A stretch of 47,801 bases of DNA from Candidatus Microgenomates bacterium (GCA_023245215.1 JAHFKS010000005.1:1-47801), one strand, 5' to 3'; numbered from the stretch's first letter, positions 25,700 through 33,908 are shown. Notes: generated by a model from the letters alone, not told the origin. A program made the numbers and translations.

Positions 25700-28507
25700 A
25701 AAACTATATCTTTGATTGAAAATATGAAAACTTTTTTCCGACGTTTGTTTTTTTATCATATTTTCTAACTTATTTGAGCCTGAAACAGTTAAATAGTTGC
25801 CAGAGTTATCATAGATTAGATAAACCTGGCCATCTTTTCTATAGGCTATGACATCGGTCAATTTACCCAGTCCGGAGAAAACCTTAGCAAAACCCCAATT
25901 TATATTAGCAAACCTTGGGTCAACGCTTTCCGTAAAAAAATAGAGAATATTATCGGGAGAAACTGGAATATGAAAATAACGATTTCCTCCCTCACTAGTT
26001 GTCTTTAAATGTTTTTCCAATACTCCTTCGCGATGTTTATACCAATCGGTGGCGGAATTGGAGAATTCAGAATCTTTTAATAAATATGAATATAGTTCGG
26101 TAAAAAAAGATTTAGCGTCTTGTAATCTGGCCTCTTTAGTAATAAGAGTGGATCTTTGAGTGATAAATTCTTTCATCATTTCCGGCAATCCCATAAAGTA
26201 ATTATAGAAAAATGCCTCATTTACGGGCTTCTCATTTTTGATTTTGTCTTCCAATTCCTTGCTTATTTTCTCGCCCAAGCGGTTAATCAAGTCATCAAAA
26301 AGTATGGCTATTTCGTCACCTTGAGCCTCTTTTTGTTCAGACTGTTTTAATATTTCCAACATAGTTTTCCTAATTTGCTCCGGATTGTTTTTTGCATTTT
26401 TTAATCTGTTTTTGACTTCGATTTGATCTAGCTTGCCTAGAGCATGTGCCATCATGCTGACTTTATCATCAAAGAACATAATGTAGGGTTCGAGAAACTC
26501 TTCGCTGACGAACCAGGAAAAATTGTCTCCCTCTGCCCGGCGCCTCCCTAAAATCTGCATCAGCTGAGCCCTGTTGGCTGGTAAATCATGTAATACAATA
26601 CGGAGATCCGGAAAGCTGTCATCGTTTTTGACGATATTTACACCGAATCCTGCCGCTCCGGAGGAAACGGCGATTTTTACTTTTCCTTCGGCCAGGTCAC
26701 GATAAATTTGCTTAGTTTTTTCTTGATATTCCAATAGCGCTTCTGGGTCAGAAGGTTTACTCGGAATATAGACTACTTTTGTTTTCCCGAACTTTTCGAC
26801 TAGTCGGTCAAATATTTTTTGGCTGTTTTCAATATGATAGCTGACGATTAAAGTCGGCCCTTCATCTTTGACAGAACCAACTAATCGGTCAATCGTTTCT
26901 TCTTCGCTTTCAAACACTTCAGGATTGGGAACGGTTTTTATCTGCGGAGTAGTAATTATTTCAATGTCGCTACCAGTGGCGTCTTTGAGAAAATTTGCGA
27001 ACGTGGAAGGGAGGATTTTTTTTGTTTCCGGGTCAGGAAACATCAAGGTTCCCGAGGCAAATCTCAGTTTATCTTTTAGATGATTGACAAAAGTTTGGAA
27101 AGTTGTTGTCTTAAATGCTACCGGGTTGAGGGGGACAAAATCGAAAATTCCTTCAATAGCTAAAATACTTGCCTGGTCTTCGCGGGAGAACTTATGGTCG
27201 CTCAAAAACTGGTCAATGTAAGAATCCCTTACTTGTGGTCCATGTTCACTTAAATTATACAGCAGGCCCTTTTTTTTATATATTTTAGCCATTTTTTCAC
27301 CGATATCCTCATATAAATATCCTTCATTAGATTCAAAAGCAAAGTGATTATTAATTAATTGCATAGATAGTTGGTTTGTTTGTTCAGCTCCCAAGTCCAG
27401 TTTTTTAGCAATAATTCCGATACCTTCTTGAAAAGCACCAATTACCTGATCGTCTGATTTTTCCCCCGGCCGGTATTTTTTTAGATGTTCTGACATATTC
27501 AATCGCCCTAGTTTTCTTTTGATGTTATTTGAGAGAGTAAAGCCTCCCGCCTCAGGACGGTAATTTTGTGGTTCCAATTGTTTGTATATAATGAACCGTC
27601 TAAGCCAGTCAGCGGTTGAATCGATAATCTCTTCGGGCGAATAATATTGATTTTCGTTGATTTTTACATATGGTGACCGGCGATTGTAAGGAACGTCGGC
27701 CTCGTCAAAATAAATATTGCCGGTTTCTTCGTAAAACTTATTTGGATTTTCTTGATATTTGAATACAAGGTCGCGGTCAGTGGCTAAAATAATTGAAGGT
27801 TTTTTGGGTTTTTTTTCAACCGACTGATCGGCATTTACTTGATCTTGCCAATAGCTGTCGCGGATTTCTTCTTCAGTCTTTTTAGAATATCCACCGGTTA
27901 GCAGTGTTTCTTTCATCATTTTTTCTCTTAATTCTTCGGATAACCCTTGAGGGGTGGCTTCTTCTTTCATTGACTCTTTGTTTAAAGAGAAACCTGGTAT
28001 TGATTTTTCAAGAGTTCCCGTAAAAAAGTCAATATTAGTTTCTAACTCTGCGAGCAAAGATTCATCAGTAGTTACCATCACTGAAGTTTCGTCGTCAGAA
28101 GTCAATGCTTCGACGACATTAACTATCGGGAAGACGACTGATGTTTTTCCTTCTCCAGTACCCATTTGGACGTGTTTTCCAGCGAGTAAGGAAACAACTG
28201 CTTTTATTTGTCTTTTTTCTTTTTCAAGGTCGTAAGCTTCTTTTTGGAATCTTTCACGGTTTTTGAAAAAAAGAAAAGCGGTCAAGATGTCTCCGAACTG
28301 TTCTTTTAATTCTGGTCTTTCTCGGGATTCGGCATATGATTCCCTAAAATGTTGATATAAAGATGTTTTGTCAGAATAATTTTTCTGAACGAATTTTTCT
28401 ATCAATCCTTGAATTTTTAAGATTCTTTTGCTTTCTGACGAAGAGAAAAGATTGCGTTCGATTCTGGTAAGAATTGGTGATAATCGTCGTTGTTCCTGGG
28501 GATTCAT
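25688..28507 (-). CDS. Divergent SecA-like DEAD ATPase
   Basis: 939-aa protein built on the SecA/DEAD motor. Walker A is MGTGEGKTSVV (residues 115-125; SecA reads MKTGEGKT). Other motor motifs are ATDRDLVF near 242, Walker B YFDEAD at 266-271, SGTL at 485-488, SSGAAGFGVNI near 615-625 (SecA: AGRGTDI) and the arginine-finger motif QILGRRRAEGD at 651-661. Residues 280-480 could hold a substrate-clamp region. About 260 C-terminal residues are unlike SecA, and no C-terminal zinc motif is seen. It is unlikely to be the housekeeping SecA. It follows the XRE gene by 9 nt and precedes two exported proteins. Role: dedicated translocation or another motor function; inference only. Confidence 0.8.
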   Translation of the reverse strand: MNPQEQRRLSPILTRIERNLFSSSESKRILKIQGLIEKFVQKNYSDKTSLYQHFRESYAESRERPELKEQFGDILTAFLFFKNRERFQKEAYDLEKEKRQIKAVVSLLAGKHVQMGTGEGKTSVVFPIVNVVEALTSDDETSVMVTTDESLLAELETNIDFFTGTLEKSIPGFSLNKESMKEEATPQGLSEELREKMMKETLLTGGYSKKTEEEIRDSYWQDQVNADQSVEKKPKKPSIILATDRDLVFKYQENPNKFYEETGNIYFDEADVPYNRRSPYVKINENQYYSPEEIIDSTADWLRRFIIYKQLEPQNYRPEAGGFTLSNNIKRKLGRLNMSEHLKKYRPGEKSDDQVIGAFQEGIGIIAKKLDLGAEQTNQLSMQLINNHFAFESNEGYLYEDIGEKMAKIYKKKGLLYNLSEHGPQVRDSYIDQFLSDHKFSREDQASILAIEGIFDFVPLNPVAFKTTTFQTFVNHLKDKLRFASGTLMFPDPETKKILPSTFANFLKDATGSDIEIITTPQIKTVPNPEVFESEEETIDRLVGSVKDEGPTLIVSYHIENSQKIFDRLVEKFGKTKVVYIPSKPSDPEALLEYQEKTKQIYRDLAEGKVKIAVSSGAAGFGVNIVKNDDSFPDLRIVLHDLPANRAQLMQILGRRRAEGDNFSWFVSEEFLEPYIMFFDDKVSMMAHALGKLDQIEVKNRLKNAKNNPEQIRKTMLEILKQSEQKEAQGDEIAILFDDLINRLGEKISKELEDKIKNEKPVNEAFFYNYFMGLPEMMKEFITQRSTLITKEARLQDAKSFFTELYSYLLKDSEFSNSATDWYKHREGVLEKHLKTTSEGGNRYFHIPVSPDNILYFFTESVDPRFANINWGFAKVFSGLGKLTDVIAYRKDGQVYLIYDNSGNYLTVSGSNKLENMIKKQTSEKSFHIFNQRYSFLTN

Positions 28508-28516
28508 AATCAGATT

Positions 28517-28798
28517 TTAGCAGAAATCGAAGAGCTGGGGATTGTTATAAAAACACAAAGAAGCCACAAAGAAAACTAGGCATAGATTTCTCAACAATTG
28601 GTGCAGTTTGACTCTAAGCGCCGTGGCGATTTTTTGCAGGATTTTGATTGTCGGGTTGGCGTGGCCTTGTTCTATTCGGGAAATATAAGTCCGGTCGACG
28701 TCACAGCGGAAGGCGACCTGTTCCTGGGAGAGTTGCTTTTTCGCCCTGGTTCGACAGATACATTGTCCGAGACGGTCGTAAAAAAAGTTACCGCGCAT
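28517..28798 (-). CDS. XRE-family helix-turn-helix regulator
   Basis: 93-aa DNA-binding protein. The HTH is RLGQCICRTRAKKQLSQEQVAFRCDVDRTYISRIEQGHANPTIKILQKIATAL (quoted in parts: LSQEQVAFRCDVDRTYISRI, NPTIKILQKIA), filling residues 9-68. The last 25 residues are hydrophobic and look non-native (LVFFVASLCFYNNP). They are encoded by a TTTCTTTGTGGCTTCTTTGT repeat-like stretch, so the tail may be read-through into a repeat. Nine nt separate it from the SecA-like gene, so it is probably that operon's regulator. Its promoter shares a 17-bp element with dprA. Confidence 0.85.
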   Translation of the reverse strand: MRGNFFYDRLGQCICRTRAKKQLSQEQVAFRCDVDRTYISRIEQGHANPTIKILQKIATALRVKLHQLLRNLCLVFFVASLCFYNNPQLFDFC

Positions 28799-28892
28799 GA
28801 TTTGTCAAAAAGAATAGAGAATTGTAAGAAGCTTGTCTATAGACTATAACCAACTAAAGTACATAGATAGGGCTTGGGAGTAGGAAAAAAGT
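28799..28892 (-). promoter_or_regulatory. XRE/SecA-like operon promoter with TTATAGTCTATAGACAA element
   Basis: Minus strand 28849-28833 reads TTATAGTCTATAGACAA, 16 of 17 identical to the dprA promoter element and at nearly the same distance from the ATG (34 versus 32 nt). It contains the palindrome GTCTATAGAC. Upstream TATGTACTTTAGTT also resembles TATGCATTGTAGTT of dprA. No consensus -35. Confidence 0.6.
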
Positions 28893-29330
28893 TTATTTAT
28901 CTAGTTTTTCTATTCTGCGCAGGTATTTTTTCTCGGTTTTGGGAGAGGACGCCAAAAAAGTATCGACGATTTTTTTGGCGGTTTCAATATCGGTGTAGTC
29001 GCTGGCCAGAGACAAAACATTTGCGTGGTCGTTTTCCCGGATGTGAGCGGCCTGGTTTTCATTCATGGCGATTCCTGCCCTAATACCTTTAAAGCGGTTG
29101 GTGGCGATAGTGACGCCGCAACCCGACCCGCAGATGACAATTCCCAGGTAATTCTCCGAATTCTGCAGGACAGCCTGGGCGACTTTTTGGGAAAAATCAG
29201 GGTAGTCGTCTTCGCCATTGTATTCATAAGCGCCTAAGTCTTCGATGCGGATATTTTTTTCGTGAAGATATTCGATAATGGCGTTTTTCAGCTCAAATCC
29301 TCGGTGGTCGGCACCGATGAAGATATTCAT
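28893..29330 (-). CDS. rpiB: Ribose-5-phosphate isomerase B
   Basis: 145-aa RpiB/LacAB-family isomerase (ribulose 5-phosphate to ribose 5-phosphate). It has IGADHRGFELKNAIIEYL at the N-terminus, the active-site CGSGCGVTIATNRFKGIRAG (family CGTGxGxSIAANK) with the catalytic Cys near residue 65, and HANVLSLASDY. The track start at 29378 is replaced by the ATG at 29330, which gives the family N-terminus MNIFIGADHRG. A TATATT lies 6 nt before that ATG. Supplies ribose 5-phosphate for Prs. Confidence 0.94.
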   Translation of the reverse strand: MNIFIGADHRGFELKNAIIEYLHEKNIRIEDLGAYEYNGEDDYPDFSQKVAQAVLQNSENYLGIVICGSGCGVTIATNRFKGIRAGIAMNENQAAHIRENDHANVLSLASDYTDIETAKKIVDTFLASSPKTEKKYLRRIEKLDK

Positions 29331-29357
29331 ATTATAAATATACCATATAATAGACCT
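29331..29357. promoter_or_regulatory. 27-bp divergent promoter between rpiB and tatD
   Basis: TATATT (minus, 29342-29337) lies 6 nt from the rpiB ATG. TATAAT (plus, 29346-29351) lies 6 nt from the tatD ATG. Both genes must be transcribed essentially leaderless, with any -35 elements inside the opposite gene. Confidence 0.6.
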
Positions 29358-30212
29358 ATGTTTGACACTCACTGTCATCTGAATTTTCAGGCTTTTGAAG
29401 GAAAGTTAGAGACGATTATTAAAGACGCGGAAGCAGTAGATGTTAATCAGATTGTTGTTCCCGGAACTGATTTGGAGACGTCGAAAAAAGCAGTGGAAAT
29501 AGCGGAAAAGTTTAAAGGGGTTTACGCAGCAGTGGGAATTCACCCGCATCATGTATTTGAGATTTATTCCAAAAGCTCGGTATCGAAATTTTTTAACTCC
29601 AGTGGGTCCCCTAGCCGTCTTCGACGGCAGACATCCCAAGTCGTAAAAAATTTAACACCTTCGCTTTTGTCAAAAAAAACCGTTGCTGTTGGTGAAGTTG
29701 GCCTTGATAGACATTATTATCAAAAAACAAAACACGAGGATTATAAAGTCGATGAGGAGTTTGTTGAATTGCAAAAGGAATTCTTAAAAGAACAGATTAA
29801 GCTGGCGGTAAAGCATGGTAAAAGCTTAATCCTCCATAATAGGGAAGCAAAACATGACATGCTGAAATTATTAAATGAGGTTTGGGACAAGAGATTAGAA
29901 GGTCGGGCGGTTTTCCACTGCTGCGAGCCGGATGAAGAGCTTTTGGAATTTGCCAAAGCTCACAAGATGTTTATCGGCGTTGACGGCGACGTAGTTTACT
30001 GGCAGGAGAAACAGGGTTTTATTAAAAAAGTTCCTCTGGAAATGCTCGTTTTTGAAACTGATTCACCTTATCTTTCTCCGTTGAGGAAGTTTCCCAACGA
30101 GCCGAAAAATATCAAAGTGATTGCCGAGTTTATTTCTGAATTAAAAAAGGTTTCTTTAAAGGAAGTTGAGGAAAAAACTACAGAAAATGCTAGAAAGTTA
30201 TTTAATATTTGA
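29358..30212 (+). CDS. tatD: TatD-family metal-dependent deoxyribonuclease
   Basis: 284-aa TIM-barrel amidohydrolase-type nuclease. Metal ligands: FDTHCHLN (HxH), VGIHPHH, VGEVGLDRHYY, LILHNREA, VFHCCE and the final Asp in FETDSPYLSP. The start at 29358 gives the canonical MFDTHCHL; the longer track ORF overlaps rpiB. Between IHPHH and the VGEVGLD motif it carries about 25 extra residues (NSSGSPSRLRRQTSQVVKNL, part) encoded by a palindromic repeat that also occurs after trxB. Its end overlaps the convergent glycosyltransferase by 15 bp. Confidence 0.94.
   Translation: MFDTHCHLNFQAFEGKLETIIKDAEAVDVNQIVVPGTDLETSKKAVEIAEKFKGVYAAVGIHPHHVFEIYSKSSVSKFFNSSGSPSRLRRQTSQVVKNLTPSLLSKKTVAVGEVGLDRHYYQKTKHEDYKVDEEFVELQKEFLKEQIKLAVKHGKSLILHNREAKHDMLKLLNEVWDKRLEGRAVFHCCEPDEELLEFAKAHKMFIGVDGDVVYWQEKQGFIKKVPLEMLVFETDSPYLSPLRKFPNEPKNIKVIAEFISELKKVSLKEVEEKTTENARKLFNI
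29577..29655 (+). repeat. Palindromic repeat element inside tatD
   Basis: About 79 bp with an AAATTTTTTA ... TAAAAAATTT outer stem, a GGG...CCC inner pair and a central CCGTCTTCGACGG hairpin. A second copy lies at 47440-47510. The element is in frame and adds residues to TatD. Confidence 0.75.
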
Positions 30213-31220
30213 CAAAAACTCTTTTTTGAATTTTTTTGGAGAAAAGAACTTACTTCTTTGTAAAGCCTTGGAGGAAAAAGCGTTTCTTGTTTTTTTGTTG
30301 AAATAGAGCTCACCGATTTTGTCGGCGATATCATTGGGATTTTCCGGGTCGGCGAATAAGGTATTGCCAGCAGAAATCTCTTTTAAAACAAGAATGTCCG
30401 AAAGAACTGACGGACAACCTTGTGAGGCGGATTCAAGGTATGAAAATCCAAAGCCTTCGTCCCTTGAAGGCAAGACGTTTAGCTTAGCTTGTTGATAAAG
30501 TTTTAACAGGTCGGAGTCGGGTAAAAAACCCTTGAAAATGAAGCGTTTGTCGTCCTTTGTTTCCATTAAAAATTGCTTATATTCTAGTAACCATTTATTA
30601 TTTTGCGAGTCTACGAGTTTTCGAGTTTGCGAACCAAAAACATTGCCGACGAAAACACACGTTACATTAATGATTTTGATGGCTTGAACAAGATTAACAA
30701 GGTTTTTATTCCAGGTGGCGTCGCCGACATAAAGACAAAAATTTTCATTCAAGTCTAAATTTTCAATTTTCAATTTTGAGAACGATTTAGGAAGACATGG
30801 ATAGATGACTTTGATTTTGCCTTCTTCGATATGAAGGATATCTCTAATGTCTTTCTTTGAGGCTTCAGAGTCAGTAATTATCAAGTCATAATTTTTTAAC
30901 GCCTGTGTATTTAAGAATATATTAATGTTTCCTCTGATGCCGGCTGGATAATGGGCAGGATATTTAAGAGGTATAAGGTCATGGATGACGGCAATTTGTT
31001 TTTGGGAAAGGTGTTTAAGAGTAAGAGGGGAGGCAAGGAAGTTAAAAAAAGGATTAATAAAAACAGAATCTTTGGAATTTTTAATACTTTTTAAACTGGA
31101 AGTAAAAGTAAATTCTTCGGCAAAGTTTTCTTTGAGAATCTGCAGGTATCGGCCGACGCCGCGTACGGAACTTAGTTTGTCCGATGCGGTCGGGTCAAAA
31201 ACGAAAACCTTTTTTGCCAT
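30198..31220 (-). CDS. GT4-family glycosyltransferase
   Basis: 340-aa GT-B glycosyltransferase. Seen: LIITDSEASKKDI near residue 110, LYVGDATWNKNLVNLVQAI (nucleotide-sugar domain start), FKGFLPDSDLLKLYQQA, the donor-binding PSRDEGFGFSYLESASQGCP and an LFADPENPND tail. Between the two domains, KLKIENLDLNENF is encoded by the low-complexity repeat also found in fmt. It probably builds cell-surface glycan. A TATAAT lies 5 nt before the ATG, overlapping the divergent promoter of the next gene. Confidence 0.87.
   Translation of the reverse strand: MAKKVFVFDPTASDKLSSVRGVGRYLQILKENFAEEFTFTSSLKSIKNSKDSVFINPFFNFLASPLTLKHLSQKQIAVIHDLIPLKYPAHYPAGIRGNINIFLNTQALKNYDLIITDSEASKKDIRDILHIEEGKIKVIYPCLPKSFSKLKIENLDLNENFCLYVGDATWNKNLVNLVQAIKIINVTCVFVGNVFGSQTRKLVDSQNNKWLLEYKQFLMETKDDKRFIFKGFLPDSDLLKLYQQAKLNVLPSRDEGFGFSYLESASQGCPSVLSDILVLKEISAGNTLFADPENPNDIADKIGELYFNKKTRNAFSSKALQRSKFFSPKKFKKEFLSNIK
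30741..30780 (-). repeat. AATTGAAAATT-type low-complexity repeat in GT4 gene
   Basis: The coding strand contains AATTGAAAATTGAAAATTTAGACTTGAATGAAAAT. The last part matches the copy in fmt almost base for base and yields NLDLNEN in both proteins. Confidence 0.65.
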
Positions 31221-31240
31221 GATTTATTATAATATCTTTT
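31221..31240. promoter_or_regulatory. 20-bp divergent promoter with overlapping -10 boxes
   Basis: Plus-strand TATAAT at 31228-31233 is 7 nt before the ATG at 31241. Minus-strand TATAAT at 31231-31226 is 5 nt before the ATG at 31220. The two boxes overlap by 4 bp, so only one polymerase could open the region at a time. Confidence 0.55.
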
Positions 31241-32011
31241 ATGAATAAAATTATTCTTACTTTAGACAATGTCGGTGAGCTGGTTAGGGAAAATAGATAC
31301 AAGGTTGTTCCTGAAAAAAAATTCTTAAGCCGTTGTATTGATGGTAGGTATTCCAATAGTGAAGACCTGCCGGCACTGGCATTTCCAGGCGCGGATGTCG
31401 GCGAACTGGCCTTGATTTTTGCCACAGCCAACAGCTATGGATTTGATGTCGATAAAGAAAAAACTCTTAAGTCATTAGTGGAAGTATTTGGGGGAAAAGA
31501 AAATTTCCGCCTCCATACTGATCTGCATGCCGATCCTAAAGTAAAGGCCGGCGGATGCGGTCATTGGAAGCAGATTAATTTGGATATGAAAGCTTATAGC
31601 CTTGAAAGCAAAGATATTGATTTTATCAATAAAAATCTCGGCATCGGCAAACAGGTTGTATTGGAGGGCGAACACATGGAGGGAGCCGTATTAATGATAA
31701 ATGGAAACTGGGGAGTCTATCCGCAGGCCCGTTTGGAAACAGATCAGGGAAAAAGATTAGCGGAGGTTTTTATTTACCACCAGAGTCTAGTTGACGAAAG
31801 GCACCGGGCCCTGGCAAAATTATTAATAAAAAATAAAACAGTTGTTTTTAGAAACGGTGAAGACGAAGAATGGCTTTATAATGCGTTTTCTGATGTTTCG
31901 GAAATTCATTTGATGGAGACGGCGAGAAGGTTGGCAAAAGGGCTGCCGATTTATAAAGTGACATTTAAAGAAAGCGGAGACTTCAGTATTGCACAAGAAG
32001 GAAACGTTTAA
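31241..32011 (+). CDS. Zeta-class (cadmium) carbonic-anhydrase-like protein
   Basis: 256-aa soluble protein. FLSRCIDGRYS (residues about 28-38) supplies a C-x-D-x-R motif and LHADPKVKAGGCGHW (about 95-110) an H-x9-C-G pair. This spacing matches the metal ligands of the CDCA (zeta) carbonic anhydrases as I remember them (Cys, then His-x9-Cys). It would hydrate CO2 with a Zn or Cd ion. The rest has no known motif. It shares only the CxDxR idea with the protein at 38942. Family assignment is moderately sure, activity inferred. Confidence 0.6.
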   Translation: MNKIILTLDNVGELVRENRYKVVPEKKFLSRCIDGRYSNSEDLPALAFPGADVGELALIFATANSYGFDVDKEKTLKSLVEVFGGKENFRLHTDLHADPKVKAGGCGHWKQINLDMKAYSLESKDIDFINKNLGIGKQVVLEGEHMEGAVLMINGNWGVYPQARLETDQGKRLAEVFIYHQSLVDERHRALAKLLIKNKTVVFRNGEDEEWLYNAFSDVSEIHLMETARRLAKGLPIYKVTFKESGDFSIAQEGNV

Positions 32012-32059
32012 TATAATCTAAAAGCTCAATACTGAAATTTTTTCGCTTTAAAAAATCTT

Positions 32060-32602
32060 ATGATACTTGGACCTAAAAAATTACTGCGTTTAGTTAAGAC
32101 AAAAAAGCTGGTGGAAAATCTGGCAGAGAGGGAACTGACGACTCCGGAAGGGGCGGGATTTGATATCAGGTTGGGTGAAATCCACAAGCTCGACGGCGGA
32201 AAAGCCTTCCTCGGAGTCACGCACCGCGAAACTCCAAAAATAAAAACTGTTGCCAAATTTAATCCGAAAAAAACCACTTCATATAAAATCAAACCTGGTG
32301 AATTCTGTCTGATGTCATCGATGGAAACTTTTAACATCCCTTTGGATATTACAGTTAATTTCAAGCCGAGGACGACTACTTTCAGGAGTGGGTTGATAAT
32401 CCGGACGGGTAATGTCGCTCCCGGATACAAGGGGAAAGTTACATTTGCCGCAAAAAATGAGGGAAATATTCCAATAACCATGGAGCTTGGCTGCCGCTTT
32501 GCCCACGCCCAGTTTGAGTGGGTTGACGGCGGAGGGAGCCAATATAAAGGCCAGTGGCAGGGAGGCAGAGTGACGACGAAGAAGAGAGAAAAGCAAATTT
32601 AA
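32060..32602 (+). CDS. dcd: dCTP deaminase / dUTPase-family protein
   Basis: 180-aa trimeric-dUTPase-fold protein. It has GAGFDIRLGEIHKL near residue 31, FNIPLDITVNFKPRTTTFRSGLIIRTG and PGYKGKVTFAAKN, following the Dcd/Dut pattern (RSSxxRxG, PGxxG). Whether it deaminates dCTP, hydrolyses dUTP or does both cannot be decided. Together with dCMP deaminase and ThyA it feeds dUMP to dTMP. TATAAT at 32012-32017 gives a leader of about 36 nt. Confidence 0.85.
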   Translation: MILGPKKLLRLVKTKKLVENLAERELTTPEGAGFDIRLGEIHKLDGGKAFLGVTHRETPKIKTVAKFNPKKTTSYKIKPGEFCLMSSMETFNIPLDITVNFKPRTTTFRSGLIIRTGNVAPGYKGKVTFAAKNEGNIPITMELGCRFAHAQFEWVDGGGSQYKGQWQGGRVTTKKREKQI

Positions 32603-32640
32603 TTTTCAGTTTTCAATTTTCAATTTTCATTGAATTTTCA
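32603..32640 (+). repeat. TTTTCAATTTTCAATTTT low-complexity repeat between dcd and folC
   Basis: Pure repeat sequence fills the gap between the two genes. It is in the reverse orientation relative to the copies within coding regions (here the plus strand is CAATTTT-rich). It creates an artefactual N-terminal extension of the folC ORF. Confidence 0.7.
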
Positions 32641-33906
32641 ATGCTTCAAATTAAAACATTTGTTCAGGCGGAGGCTTATTTAAATCTTCATATCCGCCGG
32701 GGGTCAGTGCAGATATTCCAGGGGGAGTTTGGATTGGAAAGGGAGCGTTATTTCTTAGGACTTTTGGGTTCGCCGCAAAACCAATTAAAAGTCACCCATA
32801 TTGCTGGAACAGCTGGAAAAGGCTCAACTTGTTATCTCATAAGCACTCTTTTGTCGGCCCATGGATTTAAAACTGGACTTCATCTATCTCCACATCTCAC
32901 GGACGTGAGAGAAAGATTCCAGATAAATAATAAAATCATCAGCAAAAAAGAGTTCATTTTTTATCTTAATAAAATTATTCCTTTCATTGAAGAAGTAAAG
33001 AAATCAAAGTACGGGGATTTGAGTTACTTTGAACTTTTGGCTGGTTTGGCTTTTCATATCTTTAAAGAAAAAAAAGTCGATTATGCCATAGTCGAAACAG
33101 GTTTAGGCGGATGGTATGATGCGACAAATATTGTCGATAGAATAGATAAAGTTGCAGTTTTGACAAAGATAGGATTTGACCATATGGAGATTTTGGGCAG
33201 CACATTAGGGAAAATTGCTTTTCAAAAAGCCATGATTATCAACGAAAACAGCCAGTCGATTTCCATTGACCAGTCGGATGAAGCAAAGAAAGTAATTACC
33301 AAAGTTGCTAAAGAGAAACACGCGGAAATGAATTTTGTTGATAAGCAAGAAATAAAACTTGCTCTGATTGGTGAATACCAAAAAGAAAACGCTAGCCTGG
33401 CATTAAAAACAGTCGAATTATTAGCCAAAAGAGACCATTTCAAATTAAGCAAAAAAAAGGTCGGCGACGTTTTTAAAAAGGCCCATTTTATCGGACGGTT
33501 TGACGTCAAAAAAATTAATGGTAAAACCGTTGTTTTGGACGGCGCCCACAATCAGCCAAAGATGAAAGCTTTTACAGGAGCTCTAAAAATCCAATATCCG
33601 AAGAAAAAGTTCCATTTTTTGATTGCCTTTAAGAAAGGCAAAGACTATTCGCAAATGCTTAAATATATTGTTCCTTTAGCCTCAAAAATCACTATTACCA
33701 GCTTTTTTAGTGACAATCAGGACTTGATCCATCTTTCAGAAAGACCAAACACCATTGTTTCGAATTTAAACAAAATGGACTTCAAAAATTACCAGATTTT
33801 TAATCAACCGAAAGATGCCTTTGAGTCGGTTTTAAAAAAATCTCAAACGATTATAGTTATTACGGGGTCGTTGTATTTGCTGGGAGAAATTTATAAAATA
33901 ATGTGA
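32641..33906 (+). CDS. folC: Folylpolyglutamate synthase / dihydrofolate synthase
   Basis: 421-aa Mur-ligase-family enzyme adding glutamate to folates. ATP loop: HIAGTAGKGSTCYLI (family GTNGKGS). Also GLHLSPHLTDVRERFQIN, ETGLGGWYDATN, TKIGFDHMEILGSTL and DGAHNQPKMKAF. The start chosen is the ATG at 32641; the 29 extra residues in the track are encoded by the repeat tract. Its stop overlaps the next gene's possible GTG. Part of the dcd-folC-thyA-folA cluster. Confidence 0.94.
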   Translation: MLQIKTFVQAEAYLNLHIRRGSVQIFQGEFGLERERYFLGLLGSPQNQLKVTHIAGTAGKGSTCYLISTLLSAHGFKTGLHLSPHLTDVRERFQINNKIISKKEFIFYLNKIIPFIEEVKKSKYGDLSYFELLAGLAFHIFKEKKVDYAIVETGLGGWYDATNIVDRIDKVAVLTKIGFDHMEILGSTLGKIAFQKAMIINENSQSISIDQSDEAKKVITKVAKEKHAEMNFVDKQEIKLALIGEYQKENASLALKTVELLAKRDHFKLSKKKVGDVFKKAHFIGRFDVKKINGKTVVLDGAHNQPKMKAFTGALKIQYPKKKFHFLIAFKKGKDYSQMLKYIVPLASKITITSFFSDNQDLIHLSERPNTIVSNLNKMDFKNYQIFNQPKDAFESVLKKSQTIIVITGSLYLLGEIYKIM

Positions 33907-33908
33907 AA

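Noticed and set aside
20738-28798. Defence island or prophage
   Set aside because: No integrase, capsid, nuclease-toxin or restriction gene is visible; the content is export and surface related.
32554-32640. N-terminal extension of FolC
   Set aside because: It encodes dcd overlap and the TTTTCAATTTT repeat; family homology begins at the ATG at 32641.
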